A model generated the notes under the pieces. The model ran no database searches, was not told the DNA's origin, and was given only the letters and a program-made list of their open reading frames with translations. Made by a program: the position numbers and the translations under genes. From Prevotella sp. (GTDB lineage Bacteria; Bacteroidota; Bacteroidia; Bacteroidales; Bacteroidaceae): a stretch of DNA of 6,977 bases. The DNA is taken from contig JAJQAR010000206.1 of assembly GCA_021203705.1 (NCBI GenBank), positions 1-6,977 of the forward strand, read 5' to 3'. Shown here one piece after another: positions 1 through 5,150 of the stretch (within the stretch, counting starts at the first letter, position 1; the number at the start of each line of letters is the position of its first letter).

Positions 1-50
1 CGGTTTTCGCTATCTGTTTTCGCTGTTGTGGTAAATGTTATTTTAATCAT
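1..50 (-). CDS. 5' end of an unidentified leftward gene, cut by the window edge
   Basis: An ATG at 48-50 on the minus strand opens a frame that stays open to the left edge and reads MIKITFTTTAKTDSEN, followed by an incomplete codon. Sixteen residues are too few to assign a family. The start is hydrophilic and probably forms a beta strand; it has no signal peptide or membrane segment, so it does not look like the N-terminus of an ABC permease, the product expected downstream of the neighbouring operon. An ATG at 56-58 is in another frame and stops after three codons. Support for a real gene comes mainly from the very good Bacteroidota-type promoter at 87-117, which would give a leader of roughly 30 bases. 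A tyrosine recombinase of a mobile element is one possibility, because such proteins often begin with a short strand of this kind and can have repeated arm-type sites nearby. That is speculation. Confidence 0.45.
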   Translation of the reverse strand, partial: MIKITFTTTAKTDSEN

Positions 51-86
51 AGTGGCATTTATTAAATTGAACATAAATTGATAGTG

Positions 87-117
87 CAAAGTTAGTGATT
101 TATTTTTAATCTCCAAA
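87..117 (-). promoter_or_regulatory. Bacteroidota-type promoter for the leftward gene starting at 50
   Basis: Read on the minus strand, a TTTG (-33 element, 117-114) is followed by a 19-base spacer and TAACTTTG (-7 element, 94-87). All fixed positions of the consensus TTTG-N19/20-TAnnTTTG match. Transcription would start around position 80, about 30 bases before the ATG at 50. The promoter lies far downstream of the ABC operon's last stop codon, so the gene at 50 probably has its own transcript. It is the best promoter match I found in the window. Confidence 0.65.
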
Positions 118-120
118 CTT

Positions 121-172
121 TTCTGACTAAATTTTTGACTAAAAACGGCAAATTTGACTAAATTAGACTGAA
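121..172. repeat. Cluster of TGACTAAA direct repeats upstream of the promoter
   Basis: Three exact copies of TGACTAAA start at 124, 136 and 155 on the plus strand (TTTAGTCA on the minus strand), with a degenerate fourth (AGACTGAA) at 165-172. Start-to-start spacings are 12, 19 and 10 bases. Copies two and three share the longer core TTTGACTAAA. They sit just upstream of the -33 element of the leftward promoter, where an activator or repressor could bind. They could equally be arm-type recombinase sites. AT-rich DNA gives some repeats by chance, but three 8-mers containing GACT within 40 bases is more than I would expect. Confidence 0.5.
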
Positions 173-204
173 TAAAGGTTTATTTACACTATTTGCTTAT
201 ATAG

Positions 205-222
205 CGTAAAACAGTGTTTACG
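205..222. repeat. Short perfect inverted repeat CGTAAA-N6-TTTACG
   Basis: The arms CGTAAA (205-210) and TTTACG (217-222) are perfectly complementary around the 6-base spacer ACAGTG. The site lies about 117 bases beyond the stop of the ABC ATPase. Neither strand has a T-run directly after the second arm, so a standard intrinsic terminator is unlikely. An operator or a recombination core fits the arrangement equally well; a chance palindrome cannot be excluded. The rest of 51-338 is AT-rich and shows no gene or clear terminator to me. Confidence 0.3.
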
Positions 223-338
223 AGTACTTTATATTAGGTTTTTAATCTGTATGATAAATTGAGATTTTTATATAAATGAAATAAACGTGTTCATATCGTG
301 TCTTGATGTTAATGTATGCTTTGTTACGTGAATGATGT

Positions 339-1799
339 TCAGTCGCTCGTGCGTTTCGCCTGTCTTGCTATATACGTGAACAGACTGTCCATATCGGGCT
401 TGTCGTATCTCTCTTTTAGTTCCGCCGGCGTGCCGAGAGCACTTATCTTGCCGTCAACCATTATGGATATCCTGTCGCAATATTCTGCCTCGTCCATATA
501 GTGGGTGGTGACAAACACCGTTATACCCTTTTCGGCTGCCTCGTAAATCAGTTCCCAGAACTGTCTGCGTGTTGCCGGGTCAACGCCACCTGTCGGTTCA
601 TCGAGGAACACAATCTCTGGTTCATGGAAGATACTCACGGAGAACGACAGTTTTTGTTTCCAACCTAATGGCAGAGATTTCACGATGGTGTTCTTGTGCT
701 CGGTGAAATGCAGACTTTCAAGCAGGGTGTCTGTCTTTTCCGCTATCTCCTTGTCGTCCATGCCGTAGATTTTTGCGAACAGCTCGATGTTCTCCTTTAC
801 GGTGAGATCCTGGTAGAGGGAGAATTTCTGACTCATATATCCAATGCGTTTCTTTATCTGTTCGCTCTGTGTGTTTATGTCAAGTCCTGCTACCGTGCCT
901 CCTCCGCTCGTGGGTATGCTAAGACCAGTCAGCATGCGCATTGCTGTTGTCTTTCCTGCTCCGTTGGCCCCCAAAAAGCCGAATATTTCTCCTTTATGCA
1001 CACTGAATGAAATATCGTCAACGGCATGAAAGTTGCCGAATGCCTTCACAAGGTGGTTTACTTGTATCACATCACCGCTAATGGTTGTCTTGTCATCAGT
1101 ATGAGCCAGTGGCGGTGGGTTGAAAATCGAGGCGAACTCTGTTAATATCTTATCTGGCGTGCCGATACCGAGGATGTTGCCCTCGGACAGGAACACTACC
1201 CTGTCGCAACGCCTTATCTCATCAATATATGGAGTGGAGACGATAATAGTGATACCCTGTTGTTTCAACGGCTTGAGCATATCAAACAGTTCCTTGCGTG
1301 ATACAGGGTCAACGCCAGTGGTCGGCTCATCCAAGAACAACACCGAAGGATTATGTACGAGGGCGCACGAGAGGGCGAGTTTCTGCTTCATTCCTCCAGA
1401 CAGCGCACCAGCCTTACGGTTCTTGAACGGTTCTATTTGACTGTATATCGCCTGTATGTTCTCGTATCCGTCTTTTACGGTGGTGTGAAAGAGCGTAGCG
1501 AAGAAATTAAGGTTCTCCTCAACGGTGAGGTCCTGATAGAGAGAGAAACTGCCTGGCATGTAACCTACCCGGCGACGTATATCCGCCATCTGTCTCACGG
1601 TGTCGAAGCCGTCAACGGTTGCTGTTCCTTTGTCAGGCAGAAGCAATGTGGTGAGAATACGGAAAAGTGATGTCTTGCCGGAACCGTCAGGGCCGATAAG
1701 TCCGAACATCTCACCCTTGTCAGCACTGAAACTGACATTGTTGAGAGCCAGCACCTTACCGTAACTCTTGCTTATCCCATTTACTTCTACCGCCTTCAT
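339..1799 (-). CDS. Double-NBD ABC exporter ATPase (YbhF-like)
   Basis: This 486-residue cytoplasmic protein fuses two ABC nucleotide-binding domains and would power a YbhFSR-type exporter together with the adaptor and channel encoded upstream. NBD1 (about 1-225) has Walker A GPDGSGKTS (36-44), signature LSGGM (133-137) and Walker B VLFLDEP (153-159). Its Q-loop Gln is replaced by Gly83 (YMPGSFSLY) and its switch His by Pro190 (STPYIDE). NBD2 (about 244-486) has Walker A GANGAGKTT (277-285), Q324, Walker B IVFLDEP (396-402) and H433 (THYMDE), but a degenerate signature, LPLGW (376-380). The intact NBD2 Walker and switch residues would therefore pair with the intact NBD1 signature, giving one good and one poor ATP site. 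The start follows the adaptor stop by 16 bases and has an AGGA about 7 bases upstream. No permease gene follows. The substrate cannot be read from the sequence; relatives are linked to drug and toxic-compound export. Confidence 0.93.
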   Translation of the reverse strand: MKAVEVNGISKSYGKVLALNNVSFSADKGEMFGLIGPDGSGKTSLFRILTTLLLPDKGTATVDGFDTVRQMADIRRRVGYMPGSFSLYQDLTVEENLNFFATLFHTTVKDGYENIQAIYSQIEPFKNRKAGALSGGMKQKLALSCALVHNPSVLFLDEPTTGVDPVSRKELFDMLKPLKQQGITIIVSTPYIDEIRRCDRVVFLSEGNILGIGTPDKILTEFASIFNPPPLAHTDDKTTISGDVIQVNHLVKAFGNFHAVDDISFSVHKGEIFGFLGANGAGKTTAMRMLTGLSIPTSGGGTVAGLDINTQSEQIKKRIGYMSQKFSLYQDLTVKENIELFAKIYGMDDKEIAEKTDTLLESLHFTEHKNTIVKSLPLGWKQKLSFSVSIFHEPEIVFLDEPTGGVDPATRRQFWELIYEAAEKGITVFVTTHYMDEAEYCDRISIMVDGKISALGTPAELKERYDKPDMDSLFTYIARQAKRTSD

Positions 1800-1815
1800 T
1801 CTAATTCCTGTTCGC

Positions 1816-2703
1816 TTAGAATTTCACTTCACCGTACATTCCTATCTTTATGTAACCGTCGTTCTTCACGGCAATCTTCACGGCATATACCAAATCGGCA
1901 CGCTCGTCATCGGTGAGGATTGTCTTTGGGGTAAACTCCGAACGGTCGGAAATCCATGTTACCGTTCCTTTATATGACTTTCTTTCGCCATTGCCGTAGT
2001 CTGCCAACACCTTTACTTCCTGTCCGATCTTCACGCTTTTCAGTTGGGCGGTGGTTACGTATGCACGCAGGAACAAGTTGCTGATGTCGGCAATCTTGAA
2101 AATCGGTGTGCCGGGTACGGCATACTCGCCAACCTCGGCGTATTTGTCTAATACAACGCCTGAAATTGGAGATACGATATGACATTTCTCAAGCTGGTCG
2201 AGAACTTCCATGCGCTGTATGTCGGTGGCAGACATCTGACTGTTCAGACTGCTCGTACTGTTGTCAAGTGATGACAGTTGAGCGTCCAACTGGCGTTTCA
2301 GTACTTTCACGCTGCTCTCCGCATCATCAAGCTGCTTCTGGTTGGCGGCGTTCTCTTTCACAAGTTTCTCGTACCTTTTCTGCTCTAACTCCGCTTTGGC
2401 GAGTTCCTGCTTTGTGGAAGCAATCTGCTTCTCGATGTCAGGTCTCTGACTGGCATAGCTCATTTTTGTCGCTCCCAACTGCATGGCTTTGAGGTATAAC
2501 TGAACGGTGTCGATAATGCCCACCTGCTGGTTGAGTGCAAGATTATCGCCTTCGGTGATGTTGAAATACAACAATTTGCCGCTCTGCTCGGCAGATACTA
2601 TTACCTCGGTAGCCTCAAAGGTACCAGTCGCATCGTAGTCGTTGTTGCCTGATGAGCATGCAACTAATATTGCGGGCAACAGTAGTGATAATATCTTTTT
2701 CAT
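1816..2703 (-). CDS. HlyD/YbhG-type periplasmic adaptor lipoprotein
   Basis: This 295-residue membrane-fusion protein should bridge an inner-membrane ABC exporter and the outer-membrane channel. A short N-terminal signal ends in the lipobox LVAC with Cys16, followed by SSGNN, so it is probably a lipid-anchored lipoprotein. Residues about 28-65 form the first half of the lipoyl-like barrel (VSAEQSGKL, EGDNLALNQQVG). Residues about 75-172 are rich in Lys, Gln, Glu and Leu and should form the alpha-helical hairpin that contacts the channel. The second lipoyl half is near 174-205 (CHIVSPISGVVLDKYAEVGE) and the beta-barrel domain follows (LFLRAYVTTAQL, KIGQEVKV), ending with KIGMYGEVKF. Length and order match YbhG/EmrA-like proteins. 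It lies 45 bases after the channel gene and 16 bases before the ATPase gene, so the three are probably cotranscribed. Family membership is clear; the transported substrate is unknown. Confidence 0.92.
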   Translation of the reverse strand: MKKILSLLLPAILVACSSGNNDYDATGTFEATEVIVSAEQSGKLLYFNITEGDNLALNQQVGIIDTVQLYLKAMQLGATKMSYASQRPDIEKQIASTKQELAKAELEQKRYEKLVKENAANQKQLDDAESSVKVLKRQLDAQLSSLDNSTSSLNSQMSATDIQRMEVLDQLEKCHIVSPISGVVLDKYAEVGEYAVPGTPIFKIADISNLFLRAYVTTAQLKSVKIGQEVKVLADYGNGERKSYKGTVTWISDRSEFTPKTILTDDERADLVYAVKIAVKNDGYIKIGMYGEVKF

Positions 2704-2748
2704 TTTACTGTAATTTTATGTTCGATTTAATATTTCTTTTTTAAGATA

Positions 2749-4011
2749 TCAATTGTTGTTGATAGTCTTCAACTTGTATATCTCCTGCAATAACTGTACC
2801 TCGTGGAGCGACTTCTGCAAGCGTGCCTCGCTTACGGCATTGATGTCACGCAGCATCTCGTTGACAGTCTCCGTGCCGTTCTCCACTTTCATCTCCGATT
2901 TGCTTCTGATATTCTCTCGCAGTGAGATTATCTCCTCGTCTTGCTTTATCTGCTTTCTCAACCTGTCGATTTCACCGCCTTCAAGTTCACTTTGCAGTTT
3001 GGTATTGAACAAAAACGTCTCCTTTTGGCTCTCTATCGTCTGCCGTTCCACGTCAATCTTGCGCTTGTCGTTGCCACGTGTATAAAAACTGCCGAAGTTC
3101 CACGACAGGGTGGCACCTATTTTATAGTAAGCCTCAAAGCCGTTCTTGAACAGGTTCAGGGCAGGGTTGGCATAACCACCTTGTGCAAAAACGCCAAGAT
3201 GAGGGCGCAGGTCACTGTTGATGGCTTTGAGACGCTCATCCAACAGTCGGTTTTGGGCATCGTAGAGGGCGAGTTCCGGTCGGTTGTTCTGTATCGGATA
3301 AACGTCTTCTGTCTCAGGCATCTCGAATGTCTCGTCATCGGCAATATCCGCTCCTATAAACGTACTGAGCATTGTGATGTAAGCCTTGCGTGTTGAATCC
3401 ATGCCCGTCTTTTCTTGTGCCGTGGTAATCTGCTCCACATTCACGGCATCTATGTCGGTCTGGTTGGCAATACCTCCCTTGAACATACTGCTCACCGTGT
3501 TCATGCTCAACTGCAAATCGTTAATGAGAAGGTCTGACTGACGTATCTGCTCATCGAGTATCAGTATTCCGAAATATATCTGTTCCACTCTCTCGTTGAT
3601 GTCGTACATAGAAACGTTGACGGATTCATAGTCCACCTCGCCCTGTACTTTTGCTATCTTTTTTGCCGAAGAAACAGTCCCGCCGTCATATATCGACTGG
3701 TTAACTATTACATTCACATCGTACTGGTCTCTCGGTAATCCTTTAAAACTGATGCCAGGAATAGTAATTGGCAATTTTGTGGCATCGCTCTGCCATGAAG
3801 CCTTCGCACTCAACGAGATTTGTGGTAGGTATGCCTTGGCTGCATTGCTTACTGTGAAGTCACGACTCTGCTCCACTAATCCATACTGCTTGATTATTGG
3901 GTAGTTCTCCCGTGCCATCTCCTTGCATTTCTCCAATGTCAGTTGGGCGTGGATATTCACAGTTGTCCCTGCCAATAATAGTATCAGAGTTATTGCGTAT
4001 CTTGTTTTCAT
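2749..4011 (-). CDS. TolC-family outer-membrane efflux channel
   Basis: This 420-residue protein is the probable outer-membrane exit duct of the tripartite exporter. Residues 1-22 form a Sec signal peptide, with likely cleavage after VNIHA before QLTLEKCKEMA. The mature part has the two-fold repeated outer-membrane efflux protein pattern: long polar helices near 25-60, 120-215 and 245-270 and again at 315-415, separated by beta segments such as YLPQISLSAKASW (61-73), YDVNVIVNQSIYDGG (97-111) and YYKIGATLSWNFG (295-307). The GGIANQTDID stretch (179-188) resembles the turn before the long helix in TolC relatives. It is the first gene of the leftward operon and starts 178 bases from the divergent AraC gene. 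An AAGAGG sits almost against the ATG, too close for ordinary Shine-Dalgarno use, but weak ribosome sites are normal in this phylum. The gene appears complete. Confidence 0.92.
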   Translation of the reverse strand: MKTRYAITLILLLAGTTVNIHAQLTLEKCKEMARENYPIIKQYGLVEQSRDFTVSNAAKAYLPQISLSAKASWQSDATKLPITIPGISFKGLPRDQYDVNVIVNQSIYDGGTVSSAKKIAKVQGEVDYESVNVSMYDINERVEQIYFGILILDEQIRQSDLLINDLQLSMNTVSSMFKGGIANQTDIDAVNVEQITTAQEKTGMDSTRKAYITMLSTFIGADIADDETFEMPETEDVYPIQNNRPELALYDAQNRLLDERLKAINSDLRPHLGVFAQGGYANPALNLFKNGFEAYYKIGATLSWNFGSFYTRGNDKRKIDVERQTIESQKETFLFNTKLQSELEGGEIDRLRKQIKQDEEIISLRENIRSKSEMKVENGTETVNEMLRDINAVSEARLQKSLHEVQLLQEIYKLKTINNN

Positions 4012-4189
4012 ACCTCTTATAAATTATTTTTGCAAAGGTTAACAGTTTATTTTCAAATAATATTATCTTAAAATGCTATATAATGTTCTTTTTGTATTTA
4101 ATTACGCATTAAAAGCACATTTTTTCGCCTTTTTCATTATCTTTATTTGATATTTTATGTATTTTTGTATAATCAAAAGTAATGGAAAT
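4012..4189. promoter_or_regulatory. Divergent control region between the efflux operon and the AraC gene
   Basis: This 178-base AT-rich gap must carry promoters for both directions. For the leftward operon two -7-like candidates are visible: AACCTTTG (4040-4033, one mismatch to TAnnTTTG) and TACTTTTG (4181-4174, exact). Neither has a convincing TTTG at the right distance upstream, so the operon may depend on an activator. A 10-base palindrome, ATAATATTAT, lies at 4057-4066, and TTTTTGTAT occurs twice (4089-4097 and 4162-4170). Both are low-complexity and may be chance. An AraC-type regulator encoded alongside would be expected to bind here, but no clear operator can be picked out by eye. Confidence 0.45.
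4160..4167 (+). promoter_or_regulatory. Likely -7 element of the AraC-family gene
   Basis: TATTTTTG fits TAnnTTTG exactly and lies 22 bases before the ATG at 4190. The -33 side is weak: TTTC at 4132-4135 is one mismatch from TTTG but gives a 24-base spacer, and the perfect TTTG at 4146-4149 is too close. If this element is used, transcription starts near 4174, downstream of the alternative ATG at 4157, which favours the 4190 start. Such a short motif in AT-rich DNA has a real chance of being accidental. Confidence 0.4.
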
Positions 4190-5092
4190 ATGAAAAACAG
4201 CAGTCCGAAACGTTTGTCTTTCTCGGAGTTGAAAACCTTAACGAAAGACTTGAAACAAAAGGGTAATGTTCCTCCGTTTATAAACAAGGACATCGGTATG
4301 TTGGATGCCAGCAACACTTCACTTGCGCAGATATTGAAGGTTGGTACTCCTTATATTATAGAGGATTGCCGGCTTGGACTTGTCAAGCGTGGAAATGGCG
4401 TGCTTACGGTGAATATGATTGAGCATAGCGTTAAGAAAAACACTCTTGCATTTATAGGTGCGGGCTGTATTGTGCAACCGAAGGAGTTCTCGCCTGACTT
4501 GGAAGTATGCGGTATGATGGTGAGCAACGACAGGTTGAATATGGCTCTCAACGGAAATGTTCCTGCGGCAATAGGTACTAACGCTACTTGTCTTATTGTT
4601 GAGGTGTCGCAAGAGGAGGCTGACTATGCGGAGGGCATTTTCCAACTAATATGGGAGCTGGTTCATCAGGACAATTATCCCGAAGGAACGCTCAACGGGC
4701 TCATTCATGCGCTGATACATTATTATATAGGAATGAACAAGCGGAATGAGAATGATCTTGGTGACGGTAAACCACGCAACCGTATGATTTTCGACAAGTT
4801 CATCCAACTGTTGAATATCCACTGCAAAAAGGAACATTCTATTGGTTTTTATGCCGACAAGATGTGCGTAACGCCCCGTTATCTTGGTGTTGCCGTGAAG
4901 AATACATCTGGTGTAACCGCTAAGGAGTGGATTGACCGTGCCGTGGTTACGACTGCTAAAGTGATGTTAAGGCACAGCAACAAACAGGTGACGCAGATCT
5001 CCGATGAACTCGACTTCCCCAACCCCAGTTTCTTCTGCAAGTTCTTCAAGCGCATGACCAGTATGACACCACAGGAATACAGAGAAAATTAA
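4190..5092 (+). CDS. AraC-family transcriptional regulator, divergent to the efflux operon
   Basis: A 300-residue DNA-binding regulator. The C-terminal third carries two helix-turn-helix motifs of the AraC/XylS type: one around 217-240 (SIGFYADKMCVTPRYLGVAV) and one around 267-297, ending in the typical FFCKFFKRMTSMTPQEYR. The N-terminal part (about 35-140) looks like a small cupin-type sensor (IIEDCRLGLVKRGNGVLTV, then LAFIGAGCIVQPKEF), followed by a helical linker. The ligand is unknown. Cysteines at 60, 93, 107 and 134 are notable but form no recognised metal site. An in-frame ATG at 4157 would add eleven residues (MYFCIIKSNGN), but these overlap the predicted -7 element; the 4190 start has a GGA five bases upstream and gives a hydrophilic N-terminus. 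Its divergent placement suggests control of the TolC-HlyD-ATPase operon and perhaps of itself. That is inference from position. Confidence 0.88.
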   Translation: MKNSSPKRLSFSELKTLTKDLKQKGNVPPFINKDIGMLDASNTSLAQILKVGTPYIIEDCRLGLVKRGNGVLTVNMIEHSVKKNTLAFIGAGCIVQPKEFSPDLEVCGMMVSNDRLNMALNGNVPAAIGTNATCLIVEVSQEEADYAEGIFQLIWELVHQDNYPEGTLNGLIHALIHYYIGMNKRNENDLGDGKPRNRMIFDKFIQLLNIHCKKEHSIGFYADKMCVTPRYLGVAVKNTSGVTAKEWIDRAVVTTAKVMLRHSNKQVTQISDELDFPNPSFFCKFFKRMTSMTPQEYREN

Positions 5093-5150
5093 ATTTACAA
5101 TTGACAATTACGCTATGTAGTGAAGTACATTTTCTTGCGCTTGCTGCTAA
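5093..5150. other. Convergent intergenic gap between the AraC gene and copA
   Basis: The AraC-family gene and the P-type ATPase gene end facing each other across 58 bases. The only structure seen is a 5-base inverted repeat, ATGTA (5115-5119) and TACAT (5126-5130), around GTGAAG, followed on the plus strand by TTTTC. This could act as a weak terminator, but the stem is short and AT-rich. The stretch TACAATTGACAATTACG just before it contains a repeated ACAATT word. No gene is visible here. Confidence 0.3.

Noticed and set aside
240..275. AATCT/AGATT inverted repeat followed by a T-run on the plus strand, resembling a terminator.
   Set aside because: The stem is only 5 AT-rich pairs with a 13-base loop, and no rightward gene ends before it. 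On the minus strand, where the operon ends, it is not followed by a T-run.
696..1670. Several plus-strand open frames of about 100 codons inside the ABC ATPase gene.
   Set aside because: They lie opposite a well-supported conserved coding sequence and show no recognisable domains; they are antisense shadows.
4157..4189. Upstream in-frame ATG that would extend the AraC-family protein by eleven residues (MYFCIIKSNGN).
   Set aside because: The codons overlap a TAnnTTTG -7 element at 4160-4167, and the ATG at 4190 has a better upstream context and a more typical N-terminus.
4182..4193. Three-codon reading frame ATG GAA ATA TGA overlapping the AraC start codon, possibly a translational coupling device.
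   Set aside because: It is too short to judge and such frames arise often by chance; nothing else supports it.
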